Assembly: GCA_907164885.2 (NCBI GenBank)
Contig: OU015490.1
Location: forward strand, 206,937,981-207,001,980
Origin: Dolomedes plantarius
Lineage: Eukaryota; Arthropoda; Arachnida; Araneae; Dolomedidae
Direction of reading: 5' to 3'
DNA length: 64,000 nucleotides
Shown here: positions 36,446 to 47,530 of the stretch, piece after piece
How positions within the stretch are numbered: position 1 is the first letter of the stretch
Layout: each line of letters starts with the position of its first letter
The notes under the pieces: generated by a model
What the model was told of the DNA's origin: nothing
What the model saw: only the letters and a program-made list of their open reading frames with translations
Databases searched by the model: none
Made by a program: the position numbers and the translations under genes

Positions 36446-37440
36446 CATTAATGACATACGAGTTCACTGATTTGAAAGAGAGATATGGTGGGACGCCCCA
36501 ACTTTATAAGCTAATGAAAATTTGCAAATTACGTCTCATATAATGTATAATATATATATATATAAAATTCATTAATGACTCGCAAACAGACTGAATTACA
36601 GGATTGCATTAGATGGACTCAACATTTAATAAGATAATGAATATTTATAAATTTACTTGCATATATTTAAAATTTAAATTTTACAAATAAATTACAATAA
36701 TTTCAGTTTACTTCGTAAACAATACATGTAACAAGTGAAATTAATAAAGCTACTCTATTAAGGACTTCAAGCCGTCAAACCCTGCAACTTTAATGACTTA
36801 GTTCATTAATGACTCACAAGCTGCCTACTGAATTGAAGGATTGAAATAGATGGACATAAAAATTTATTTGGTAAATGAACATTTCCAAACTTAATTGCAT
36901 ATATTCTGACAAATAAATTACAATTACTTCCGTTTACTTCGTAAACAATACCTGTAACAAGTAAAATATATAAAGCTACTTTATCAATGACTTCAAGCCA
37001 TCAACTCCTCAGACTTTATTCATTAATGACTCACAATCTGACTGAATTGAAGGATTGAAATGGAGGTATGTAACAATTTATCAGGTTAATGAACATTTAC
37101 AAACATACTCGCATATATTCTCTCATAATATCTTCAATAACTTCAGATTTTCATCGTCACAAGTACTAGCATACAGTTAAATTAATAAAGCTACTGTATA
37201 AATGATATCAAATCGTCAGCTTGGGCATCATTAATGACTTTAATGACTTTATCCAATAATGACTCCCAGGCAGTCTGAATTGAGGGATAGAAATAGGGGG
37301 GGGGGTCAGTTTATTAAGTTAATGAAAATCTACAAATTTACTCGCATATATTCTCGAAAATAATATAAATACTGCCGATTTATTTCCTGCGCATTTTTCG
37401 TAACTAATAAAATTAATAAAGCTACTGTATTGAGCTCCGC
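36446..37440. repeat. Degenerate tandem repeat, period about 217-234 bp
   Basis: Units begin 'cattaatgact' at 36446 (partial), 36570, 36804, 37021 and 37254. Each has 'tgaattgaaggattga', 'gttaatgaa(c/a)at', 'ttactcgcatatatt', 'acttcgtaaacaatac' and 'ttaataaagctact'. It is a worn satellite-like array. Confidence 0.85.
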
Positions 37441-38290
37441 TAAAATTCCTTGAAAATCTAAATTATCCGTATTACTTTTATAGCATTAAAATTACACCAA
37501 ATTCTACGAAAGTCATGCAAGTTACTATCTAGATTAAAGATGCTTTACTAGATAAAACATGTTTTACATCTGATTTTCAAAGCTCACTTTACATTACCTA
37601 TAAATGTTCTTTAAATCTAAACATCAGACAGCGTCTTTTTAAGAGAAAGAATATAAACAAGTACTTACTAAATAAATAGGGAGTGTGTTATCAAGTTATA
37701 CTGTCTAAAAATTTACATGCTTGGATATTTAAAACAGTAAGCTTTCAGCTTTAATGAAAACTAAGCTGATATCGTGCCAGAATTTCTATGGTTGTCTGGA
37801 TTTTTCTGGAACTTGTTATTTCAAATGTAATTTTTGTGAAGCAGTTTCCTTGCATTAATATAATTCATTTAAGTTTTAAAGTAAAGTTGAAATGTTTAAC
37901 ATTTTTAAGTGTACATGGCCCAGACACATTTGGCATTTAAGTAGTTGCAATATATAAAGGTCACTGTGTTAAGAGGAAAAATAAAAAAATAAAATTCCGT
38001 GAAGTGCGCCACCATCCGTGGAAAACCTACTTCCTAATTTAATTTTACAGCAGTTCATTTTATGTAATTGAGGGAAAATCTTAAAAGATCTCCTTATAAA
38101 GCAAAGCTTTTTAAATTTTAATAAGTTCACAATACGCAAGCATAGAGTACTGATTACGTATAAATATAAAAAAAAGTGTCTTAATATCCGAAAAATTAAA
38201 CAATTATATAGAAATAGTATGGCAGTAATATTGCGCTTAAACGAGTGGTATATTGATATAAAACCTCTAGGGATTGGATTCTCTTTTTTC
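37441..38290. other. AT-rich DNA, no gene recognised
   Basis: No coding, RNA or repeat signal could be supported. Confidence 0.6.
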
Positions 38291-38480
38291 CTAGGATTAC
38301 AAGCGGGCCCGAAGTAGACTAGTGGAAGCGCGTTGGGCTTCAGACGGGGAGTGCTTGGTTCGAATCACGAAGAGCACCGTTAACTACATTCGTGTATAGG
38401 TTGGATATGGGCACGTAAAATCCGTAGAGGGTAAAGTAGTTCCATGTGGCCAGTGATGGGAGAAGGTAGAAACCCTTCAT
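38291..38480 (+). repeat. tRNA-derived SINE candidate
   Basis: A tRNA-like head has an A-box-like TAGACTAGTGGAAGCGCG (38315-38332) and a B box GGTTCGAATC (38358-38367). A unique body follows to about 38480 ('ggttggatatgggcacgtaa', 'gtggccagtgatgggagaag', 'aaaccctt'). Head plus unrelated body is the SINE layout. It sits directly before the right copy of the 0.55-kb direct repeat. Confidence 0.65.
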
Positions 38481-38481
38481 A

Positions 38482-39030
38482 TTCATGATTTTTTTTTGGA
38501 CTGTCATAATAATGGTGCTTTGGATCGCACGAGTAAATCAAATGTTTGAACAAAAAAAGTGTTAGTTATTTTATTTTCGATTTTTTTACTAGTATTATGT
38601 AAAATATTTAAATGATATATTAACTAAACAAAGAGCTCTTAATGTAATTTTACTATTTTAATTTAAACTTTTTAAAGTGTAAAAAAATATTTTGACATTC
38701 TTTTTAACTTATGTTTTTGATTCTCAAAAATAATCGTTTGTGAAGTTTAATTTTTTTACATTTATTTCCTTACGTAAAAGATGAATTATGTATTTATTAT
38801 TCTCCATTATATACTTACATCTCCGTAAAACTCCTTGTTACCAAAAATCTGTCGAAAATGCTGTAATTTAAAATAAGTTAATCATCGTTGTCTTATATTT
38901 CTACCCAAAGATGCACAATGAGTCTTTATTAAACCTAACAATCGCTGTCGCATATTCAGTAATTGAAATAATAGGGAATAAATCATACAAAAGCTGTCTT
39001 TGTTAGAGTTTCAGCAGGATTGGGGCAACA
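38482..39030. repeat. Direct repeat, right copy (about 0.55 kb)
   Basis: The partner of 35750-36290, with many substitutions and short indels, so the duplication is not recent. Confidence 0.85.
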
Positions 39031-39371
39031 TTAGTTTTGACATACCTCTCCTGAAGTTGTTCTGTCAAAAATAATGTCGCACCTTATGAAGTCGGACTTC
39101 GATACTTGTACCATAGCATAGGAAACGACCTGGGACCATAGAAAACGACCTGTGATGCAACAATATTCTACATAGTCTACCCGGATTTTTGTTATATTTT
39201 TATATCTGAAGAATTCTGGCCGCTACTGTGATAGGTACATGCATATTAACACCCCAAGCTCTTGGTTCATTTTCTACAGTTTTTGTAAATAACTGTAGAA
39301 TTCTGCCTTATTTAGTGTTAACACTTAAGCTTTTAGTGTGCATAAACTAAGTGAAATATAGATGATTACCT

Positions 39372-39499
39372 TTAACAACCCTTTTACGATCGTGGGTACT
39401 TTTCCGTTAGCCGGGCGCAAGTGATATATCGCCAAATATGGTTCTTAAATCGCATTTTTAGCTGTCCTGTTAATTAATTGTAACTCGCGTGATTGAACA

Positions 39500-39594
<95 letters not shown>

Positions 39595-40120
39595 TGTGTG
39601 TGTGTGTCAATTTTATATATTAAACAAATATTTAGTTAAATGGCCAAAAATCTTTAAAGCTCTTCAAGATGTCTTTAAAAGGACCCTTTTTTTATCGTCG
39701 TGACAGGTATTCAGCCAATACGATTGCAAATGGTGGCTGACGTTCCACAATGTTTATTATAGCTACATTTGGTGCCTCATCACAAATACTCAGTTTTTTG
39801 TACAATTGTGAAGGAAACAAGTACAGTTTGTGGTTAATTGGTTTCCAGTTTTTATTCATGTGAATTTTGTAGTTATTTAAGTGGGTCTTTGAACTTAATC
39901 ATGTTTTCTCATATGTTTCATACCCGCTAATCCGCCAACTTCTTCTAACGCTTCGTGTGTGTCTTTGCTTTTTCAAAATTTAACCTATCTATTACCTAAT
40001 AAATTGTTTTTGTAGGATTTTTAGGTTGGCGACTTTGCATTCTCGCCAGTGGTGATACTTGTCAGGGCAAACGCCTAATGCTAACGGAAAAGTACCGGAT
40101 TTGGGACATGAGAGGGATTT
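39372..40120. mobile_element. MITE candidate with GGTACTTTTCCGTTAGC subterminal repeats
   Basis: A 17-bp block GGTACTTTTCCGTTAGC (39395-39411) recurs exactly inverted at 40080-40096, followed inward by similar GGGCG / GGCGTTTGCCC segments. Outward, both ends continue with CCC-containing text (TTAACAACCC at the left; inverted TAAAATCCCTC at the right). The TTAA at 39372-39375 hints at a piggyBac-type end, but there is no TTAA at the right. A (TA)n(TG)n tract (39505-39607) lies inside. Confidence 0.5.
39505..39607. repeat. (TA)n then (TG)n
   Basis: About 85 bp of TA ending AAATATGTGTGTGTGTG. Confidence 0.96.
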
Positions 40121-41053
40121 TAGGAGTATGTGTAAACAAATATTTAATTTAAACCAGAGAAATGGTTATTATAATTGTTCTTAAAATTGTGAATTTCTTT
40201 TGTTCTACTTGTATATTTAGGACGATATCATTTTCTTTTTTAGTATATTACTTGCCGGACAATTCTGGAAAACGCAACAGGGGATTACACAGCTTCCTAA
40301 AAACAACGATAACAATAAAATGGTGACTTCTAGTTTCCAAATGATGAATAGTTCATCTGTCACAGACTTTAGTTTTGTTGTGCATTTTAAAAAGCTATGA
40401 ATTAAAAGCCTGAGTTTTCTATCGGTAGATGATTCACGGATGCTGTACCATACTAAGAAGTTTTGTCAACCTGAGTCATTTGCGGACGAAATATCTTTAA
40501 ATAAGAGGAAGATTTATCAACAGAAGAATAATAGTGTAGTATGTCTGCTTCAAAGGTTCTTCTCTATAGGAGAAAAAACTTTGAAAAAATCCACAAAACT
40601 GTACTGTTTTAGTGTTTTGATTTCACATTATTTTTTATGATAGATGGCGTTTTTTCGACTTTGAGACGAATCTATTTGAATGTTGTTCTTGATTATTGGA
40701 TTTCCGTTGGATTTGTTATAGTGGATAGGAGGGGGTAATGAACGTGCGATTTCTAAATGCAATCAATGTAGCCCAAGACCTTCTAATCATTGTGGATCTA
40801 TCAGTTTTTTAAGGAATGCATTTTTTTTACTAACATGGATATTAGAAATAGAAACATTAATACTAAATATGAGTGATACGCCAGAATAGGAAAGTGAAAA
40901 TTTTCATTCACAGGAATTGTTTTTAGTGGAATTTGTAAGCATGATGCAATTATTTTCAGTAAAGAGAAAAGTATATTATATGTTATTTAACAATATAAAG
41001 CAAAATTAAAAGTCATTATCACTGCTTCTTTAGTTTGGGATGGAAGAAACATC
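40121..41053. other. AT-rich DNA, no gene recognised
   Basis: A 66-codon plus-strand frame at 40440-40640 has no recognisable motif. Nothing else can be supported. Confidence 0.6.
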
Positions 41054-41061
41054 GTCTTAAT
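41054..41061. repeat. Left 8-bp target duplication of the outer hAT element
   Basis: GTCTTAAT, repeated exactly at 44067-44074 on the far side of the element. Confidence 0.9.
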
Positions 41062-41433
41062 TAGTGATGCGACATCGATAACAAAACATCGATGTTTTGA
41101 AACATCGATATCCAATATTAAAACATCGATACTAATAAAACATCGCCCAAAAACCATCGATGTTTTTAAACATCGATGTTTTAGAATAGGGGTTCTCAAC
41201 CTTTCAGGCTCTGTGCCCCCCTTTGAATACCGATGTAAGGTCATGCCTCCCCCCCCTCCATATGTGGTCAATACAAATAGTACAATTGGAATTTGAAACT
41301 GAAGTTGGTTATTAAATGAAAATATAGAATAGATAATTTCATACACGAAATTTAATATTACTGCACATATCTTAATTTGGAACATATTATTATTAGAACA
41401 TATGAAATCAAAGAATTAAATACAGATCAAATA

Positions 41434-42734
41434 CAGAGGCTGTTTGCACAATTTTTAGACGATTTTGGTAAGCGGTAATAAAAAATCTTTTCCTGCAAAA
41501 GAAATAATTGCAATTGTACTATGTTTTTAAAAGTCAAAATTATCGTCTGCCGCTTGAAAGTTTTGTTTTTATTCAAAATGGCGTTTTTAACAAAGCAGTG
41601 GTTCGAAGGCTACATTTATCCTCTTTCCGAAGAGAAATATGCATATTCCGTTATCCAAAAACGATGTGAGTCATGGTTTTGTGATATCTAAAGCGTCGAT
41701 AGGTAATATCGTCAACAAGAAAGGAAAAAAAAACGTCAAATTGGAACCTCAAGTGGGACAAAAATTCCAAACAAGTATCCAATGAAAAAACGGAATCTTC
41801 GACTATTGCAAAGGTACGTTGTTTAATGTTAAAAGAAAATCCCCCTAGTCAAAGGACAGTTGCAAAATCATTAAAATACTCGGTGTCCACTGTAAACAAA
41901 ATGATAAACGTTGATTTCAATCTTAAGAAAGCGAAAAACGCAATGTGCATCGTCTTCTTCCAAATCATATCGCTGAACGCAGGACACGCTGCAGAATTCT
42001 ATATGAGAAACACTTATCCAAAGAAAAATGTAAAACAATTGTCACAGTAGATGAATCATGGGTGTATTTAAATGATTGCAACAAAAAAAAGAGCCATTTA
42101 TTATCATAAAAGGGGAGAAAAAAATTAAAGTACATGGTTCAAAGAATAGAAAGAAAGTTTTTCTAAGGGATTCATGATTGTTGCTGGTTTTTCTTATAAT
42201 GGCAAGTTAAAAATAAAGAGTGAGGTAAGAAATGTCAAGATTAACTCCAAATACTATCAGGAACATATTTTATCGCCAATTTTTCTGAATGAAATACCAT
42301 CGCTTTACCGACAGTGCCATCAATCTGTGAGACTCCATCAGGACAAAGCTAGCAGTCACACATCAAAATCCACTGTAAATTTCCTAAAAGAAATGGAACA
42401 AAAAACTGGTATCAAGGCCATACCCTTCACTGATATCCCTACTAAATCTCCCGATGTATCACCTATGGATTTTTGTGCTTTCGGACTTTTAAAATCTGCA
42501 TTATCCAAACGTCGTCCCCAAAGCCTTGCAGGACTCTGGAAAGCTGTTCAGGAGGAATGGGATAGAATACCTCTTCTGACACTTCAACAGGCATTATTAT
42601 CCTGGAAATTGCGGTGTCGAAAGATAGTTCAGAATAAAGGATGTCAAATACAACATTTAAAACACAAGAATTTTATGTAATTTAGTTTTGTGAATACGAT
42701 ATACATCGTCTAAAAAATGTGGGAACAGCCTCTT
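41434..42734 (+). mobile_element. DD41D mariner-like element (copy 2), 1301 bp
   Basis: It starts CAGAGGCTGTTTGCACA after TA (41432-41433) and ends as the inverted repeat at 42734, where the last base is T rather than G, followed by TA. It has the same length as copy 1 without its piggyBac. It is the innermost of three nested elements. Confidence 0.92.
41578..42680 (+). pseudogene. DD41D mariner transposase (copy 2), broken N-terminal half
   Basis: From ATG 41578 the HTH region is frameshifted several times. A first open segment covers the second HTH (41826-42050: PPSQRTVAKSLKYSVSTVNK). The first catalytic motif reads VDESWVYLNDC near 42050, then another frameshift follows. The last 168 codons are open (42174-42680): MIVAGFSYNGKLKIKSE, YYQEHILSPIFLNEIPS, VRLHQDKASSHTSKSTVNF, DIPTKSPDVSPMDFCAFG, then EEWDRIPLLTLQQALLSW and KHKNFM. 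There are 41 residues between the Asp of HQDK and the Asp of SPMD, which places it in the DD41D (rosa/Visitor-type) mariner group. This copy shows the C-terminal half of the family best. Confidence 0.9.
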
Positions 42735-43452
42735 TATATTTGAGGTAATCAAGGATCAAGGTGAGGTTGGCATGTAATACCAGTCACTTTCACAACATTA
42801 ATGAGAGGGCTGGCACTGTTTTGAATATTAAGTTGTAACTGTGACAAAGCACTCCTCAAGTCACTTTCAACGCCCAGATTTGCTAGATATTTTGAATTTA
42901 TGTATGCAATATTTTGACTTTATGTATGCTAATGCTGAAAATCCAGATTCACGGAGATATGTGGATGAAAACTGCACTAACAACCTCAAAGCTTCCAAGC
43001 AACAAAGGAGAATTTGAATGGAGAGAAGGAAAAATTAAGAACAAAGGCAAAGCAGCTGAGCGAAAAACCATTTTCAAGCTCTTGCAGTGTTGCCAGACTT
43101 AAGACAGTTATCGTGTTTTTACAATTACGACAATTATCGTGCACGACAATTATCGTGTTCGTGTTTGCATGTCGAAAATACGTTACTGTTACATTGTGAC
43201 CGCAAAATTGAGTACAGTAAATTACAGTTGGTTTTACTTTTTATTTTACTTTTTTTTTTAAACTCACGCCTCCCTTGAAATTCTTCTACGCCCCCCAGGT
43301 TGAGAACCGCTGTTTTAGAACATCCATTTTTTAAAACTGTTTTAGTAATCTCTAACATTAATGTTACTTCCGTTAGTCGTGGGGGGAGGGGGTGATTTAA
43401 TTTTACTCTCTGATTGGGCAGACACAAATGACAAAAACTTGGTTGCTTTGGA

Positions 43453-43626
43453 CTACATTGATGAATCAAAATTCTCGTTGTAAATAACTCCATGTTTTGC
43501 CTTCAAATGTCCAGATAAATTCGTGGTATTGCCAGAAGTTTTGAGAGACTTAAGGCAAATATTGCATTTCGCCAATTTGTCAGAGGTTTTGTAAAAATAT
43601 TTCCAAACAGTATTTTTGGGAGGCAT
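43453..43626 (-). pseudogene. BED zinc-finger N-terminus of a hAT transposase
   Basis: From ATG 43626: MPPKNTVWKYFYKTSDKLAK, CNICLKSLKTSGNTTNLSGH, LKAKHGVIYNENFDSSM, then a stop. The WKYF aromatic start, C-x2-C (CNIC), NTTNLSGHL and H-x4-H (HLKAKH) are a complete BED zinc finger, the DNA-binding domain at the front of many hAT transposases. It lies in the outer hAT element on the side away from the nested insertion. The catalytic domain was not recognised and is presumably deleted. Confidence 0.85.
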
Positions 43627-44066
43627 CTTACTAATAATATTAACGTCAACTTATATAAAACCAGAACAAAACAAAATCTTAAATGGATGCACTCGTGTAT
43701 ATACTGTTTGTAAAATAAAACGCCATGGAAAGTTCTGGAGTGTCAGGAACATTCCAAGCGCTCTGATTGGTTCATTGGTTGTTAATTGCCATTTGTCTGT
43801 TTGCTAAGGAATCGTTCCCCCTTTTGTATTCGTCCTTTTCAGAATTCAGACTTACATTTACTGAGTTTGAAAATTATGCTACATGGTAAATCTTTTTATT
43901 ACGGTACTTTTTCATTAAAAAAAAAACATCGAGACAACGTAAAACATCGAGTACAAAACATCGATGTTAAAAAAACATCGGCTTCAATAAATCGATGTTT
44001 AAAACATCGATGTTTTTTTCAAAACATCGATGTTTTGAAAACATCGACATCGATGTCGCATCCCTA

Positions 44067-44074
44067 GTCTTAAT
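44067..44074. repeat. Right 8-bp target duplication of the outer hAT element
   Basis: GTCTTAAT, identical to 41054-41061. Confidence 0.9.
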
Positions 44075-44324
44075 CGGTCGTATTTCTTCTAGGAGTGTTC
44101 GTTTCATGTAGAAGTCCAAAGTATGGCATACAAATCCTTCATGTTTTTACATGCGTCTTATTTACGTCATTAACATTGGTTTATGTTATTGATACTTTCA
44201 ATATATGTATTTTCACAGGATGTAAATAATAATCTATGGATGCACGGTATAAATAATTAATAAAATGCAAATCCTTCATCTGTCACCTATTAAATACTGA
44301 TAAGTCTATCTATAGGGTGAGCCA

Positions 44325-44852
44325 AAAGTTTATAAAAACTTTAAAAATTCATAAAAAAAGGAAAAAATCATGATAAAGAAGTGCGGTTTGCAAGAAAGAA
44401 AACACAAGGAAATCGAATTTTTTTAGCAGAGAAATATGGTTAAAAAAGCTTTTAAAAAGAGAAAAAAGTTAAAGAAGTTATAAATGTTTAGAAAATCACC
44501 GGTAGATGGCATTGACATGTGAGAAATTCAGCATAATAATGCAAATCAATCTTGCAATAAAAGACCGTTATACATGAGAATTTGGGGGATCGGCCACGAA
44601 GTGGAAGACCCTCGTTGGCGGAGGGCCGCATTACTGCTGGGGAAACCGCTATGAATAATATGACAGCAGAATCGTCCACGGGGAATAGCAGTGCTCGCAA
44701 AGTTGGACCAGAGAATTTTTTTTAATTTTTATTTTGCTGCTAAAAAAATCCGACTTCCTCGTGAGCCCTTCTTGCAAACTGCACTTCTTTATCATAATTT
44801 CTTCCTTATTTATGAATTTTTTAAAATGTTTACAAATTTATAGCTCACTCCG
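44325..44852 (+). mobile_element. Deleted mariner-like element with about 150-bp TIRs
   Basis: The left arm (44325-44420) and right arm (44705-44852) are inverted copies: GG(G/A)GTGAGC, ATTCATAAA, ATGATAAAGAAGTGC(G/A)GTTTG and CAAGAA recur in both. Both ends abut TA. Between the arms is a short coding remnant of the HTH linker. About 0.53 kb in total. Confidence 0.82.
44582..44710 (+). pseudogene. mariner-like transposase HTH-linker fragment
   Basis: The plus strand reads RPRSGRPSLAEGRITAGETA, MNNMTAESSTGNSSARKVGP. 'GRSGRPSL....I..V..A......SST...SAR..' is the linker between the two HTH domains of a mariner-like transposase. Nothing else of the gene remains. Confidence 0.6.
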
Positions 44853-45645
44853 TACTTTCAAATATAAAGAGTAGATAAAATACTTTAAAGTCCAAGAAGT
44901 GAACTTTCCAGCTAAGTGAATGTATAGCTGGGGGAGAAAACAGACAGTTTATTCTTCACTTTCAAACTGTTTACAAAAACAGTATTATTCGCAAGGTCGT
45001 ATTATAATTTAATAGAAAAAAAATAATAAACCATCACATTCGACCAAAAGTAAACAATTGGACATTCACAGGTTATGAAGATTTCTCAAAAATCTCAAAA
45101 CAGTTCATCTGGGAATTTCATTTTGAGTTAATTTTATATTTTTCCTAACACAAGAATTAAAATAATCTTTTACTGCCTATTTTAATAATTAAATTGTTTG
45201 AGCTGAAAAAAAAAGTATTTTTGATACAGTAATCATTTTCATTTTTTTTCAAACCGCTAGATCTAGTTAATACTATTTCGGATATGACAATTTTTTCATT
45301 GAAAGTAAATTTTTACTGTCTCAGTTGATTTATACTTCAAATGAAATAGAATATGAAACCATGTTTCGTTCCGTCATTACACTAGGAAATTTTAATTAAG
45401 GTTTATAAATGAAATGGTAATAAATGTTCATTTATAGAACTATAGGCTGTGGTTTAAGATTTGATAATTATTTTAAATGATTCTGGAAAATTTTGTGTTT
45501 CGTTTTTATTGACGATGTTCATTAAATAAAAACTTTACATCAGGAATTCTCCAAAGTAGAATCGGAAGCCAAAAACAAATACCATATGTTTGTACTCGAA
45601 GTAACGTCCTAAAAATACTTTCAATTTGTCTTCTTACCTTACTTT
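44853..45645. other. AT-rich DNA, no gene recognised
   Basis: Nothing could be supported here. Confidence 0.6.
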
Positions 45646-46060
45646 AACCCTTCAGCGGGCGCACCCGTGTACAAAATGCAACATTTTCGCAATTGTGAAT
45701 GGTTTGATTTTCATGTAAGGTTTGAATGTTCTAAGCAATTTCTATTTATAGCTACACCCTTTCTAATGCAGGTGTCATTTTCTGACCGTTGTATTCGTTT
45801 CCATTCATTGTTAGTCCTGAATTAACCACCGATGGTAAACCAGCGATTATACTGGATTACAATACGCAAAAGCAGAAGTTGATGTAGTCGATCAAATGTG
45901 CCGATATTACATGGTATCCCGCGTATTACAAAGATGAACAATATCATCTTAATTTTAGGTTTTTAGACATAATGGGAATTAATCCGCAAGTTGTACTTAG
46001 ATCCAATAAACCGGACAATTTTGAAATAAGCCGACAATATTTTATGTTGCTGCTACAAAC
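45646..46060 (+). pseudogene. piggyBac-like remnant: terminus plus C-terminal transposase piece
   Basis: TTAA (45646-45649) is followed by CCCTTCAGCGGGCGCACC, a piggyBac-type terminus. From about 45800 the plus strand reads TTDGKPAIILDYNTQKAEVD, VVDQMCRYYMVSR, a frameshift, then KDEQYHLNFRFLDIMGINPQ, VVLRSNKPDNFEISRQYF. 'KP.II.DYN..K.GVD..DQMC..Y...R' and 'YF..LDI.GIN..V' are piggyBac C-terminal blocks, including the third catalytic Asp (VDVVDQM). The rest of the gene, the Cys-rich tail and the other end are missing. This is a different piggyBac family from 15.5-18.6 kb. Confidence 0.8.
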
Positions 46061-46134
46061 CATATCAGTTCAGTTATCTTTCAATTTAGTTAACTTTCAA
46101 TTTAGCTATCTTCAATTTAATTGTTTATCATGAA

Positions 46135-47530
46135 GTAAGTCTTTATGAAACTTGGTTCCATTTGTTTCTATTCAATTCAGGGGCACTTTAATCTTATATA
46201 GTACTGTCACAAACCATTTAATCCGCATTGAATTATAGGCAAAATAAATTATGTTTTAGTTTTACGTTTATTCAACAAACATTTTAACTAGCGAAAAAAA
46301 AGTTCTCAAGGCTTCTGAAGATTTAAATTACAATGAAGTGAATTTGCAATCATTGTATGTGGAGAAAGTATTTTCTTTCGCTTATTAACTTGAGATGCAT
46401 TAAAAGTAACATATAATTTTACAATTCCTTATTTAACGTTTAGAAGAACATTTCCCCATTAAATCAAACTAAATATTTAAGTCAGAAGAGTTTTACATTC
46501 AAGGCTCATGAAATTTTTATTTTCAAAAAGAGGTAGTATGATAGAGAAGATTAAAATATGAAGATTTCGGGTGAAAACCTGGAATAAAAACCTAATGTTT
46601 AATCTCGGAGTAAAATCATAATGATACTATCAATACAGTAATTTTTCTGAATCAAATATTTATGAAAGTTGGTTTAATTTATTTCTAGTTATTTCAGGGA
46701 CACTTTAATATTTTAAATATGAGACTGCTGTGAACCGTTTAAACCTTATGGATTTAAGGACAGAATAAATTATGTTTTAACTTTTATTTATAACATACAG
46801 TTGAACTCGACTCTTAAAGTAAAATAAACTGAATTTGTTATCATTGTAAGTAGAGAAAATATTTTCGAATAATTATTAGAAAAATTGATTGTTACACTTA
46901 ATTTTACGATCACCTATAACAACGTTTCTCTTTTAAATCAAACTAAATATTTAAGGCAGAAGAGTTTTAAATTCAAGGATCACAACATTTTTCTTTTCAG
47001 AAAGAGGTAGTCGGATAGAGAAGATTAAAATATGAAGCTTTTGGGTGAAAAACTTGAATAAAAAAACAAATGTTTATTCTCGGAGTAACATCATAATTGT
47101 ACTTTCAATATAGAAATTTTCTGAACCAAATCTTTGTGAAACTTGGTTTAATTCATTTCTATTCATTTCAGGGGCACTTAATGTTATAAATATAACACTG
47201 CTGTGAATAGTTTAAACCTTATGGATTTAAAGATACAATAAATCATGTATTAACTTTACTTTGTTATAACAAACAGTTGAAATCGACTTTTAAGGTAATA
47301 TAAACTGAATTTATAATCATTGCAAGTAGAGAAAATATTTTAGCTTATTATTAACTTGAGAAAAATTGATTGCTACATATGATTTTACGATCACTCATAA
47401 CAACGTTTGGCTTTTAAATCAAACTAAATATTTCAGGCTGAATAGTTTTAAATTCAAGGCTCATAAAATTTTTCTTTTCAGAAAGAGGTAGTAGGATAGA
47501 GAAGATTAAAATATGAAGCTTTCCGGTAAA
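46135..47530. repeat. Tandem repeat of about 474-516 bp, three units
   Basis: Each unit begins 'ttt(a/g)tgaaa(c/g)ttggttt', then 'tttcaggg(g/a)cact', 'ctgctgtgaa', 'aaatcaaactaaatattt', 'cagaaagaggtagt', 'ggatagagaagattaaaata' and 'tgaagct'. Starts are near 46143, 46659 and 47133. Units 2 and 3 are closer to each other than to unit 1. No coding frame is conserved. Confidence 0.9.

Larger units (their letters stand above)
41187..43312. mobile_element. Inner hAT-type element with GGTTCTCAACC ends
   Basis: The ends are TAGGGGTTCTCAACCT and, reversed, CAGCGGTTCTCAACCT, the well-known CAGNGGTTCTCAACC hAT terminus. It is flanked by a perfect 8-bp duplication, TTTTAGAA (41179-41186, 43313-43320). 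Without the DD41D mariner inside it (41434-42734) about 0.8 kb remains, with no coding sequence I can recognise, so it is a deleted or MITE-like copy. Confidence 0.92.
41062..44066 (-). mobile_element. Outer hAT element with ACATCGATG ends
   Basis: The terminal inverted repeat is TAG(T/G)GATGCGACATCGAT, followed at both ends by many ACATCGATGTTTT units in both orientations. It is flanked by a perfect 8-bp duplication, GTCTTAAT (41054-41061, 44067-44074), the hAT signature. A BED zinc-finger start is encoded on the minus strand. The body is interrupted by a second hAT-type element (41187-43312). Confidence 0.93.

Noticed and set aside
36446..37440. CRISPR array
   Set aside because: Units are over 200 bp, degenerate throughout, lack spacers of constant size and lie in a eukaryotic-type repeat landscape.
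41087..41182. Nuclear receptor or transcription factor binding cluster (ATCGAT)
   Set aside because: The ATCGAT units occur at both ends of a hAT element with a perfect target duplication, so they are part of its termini.
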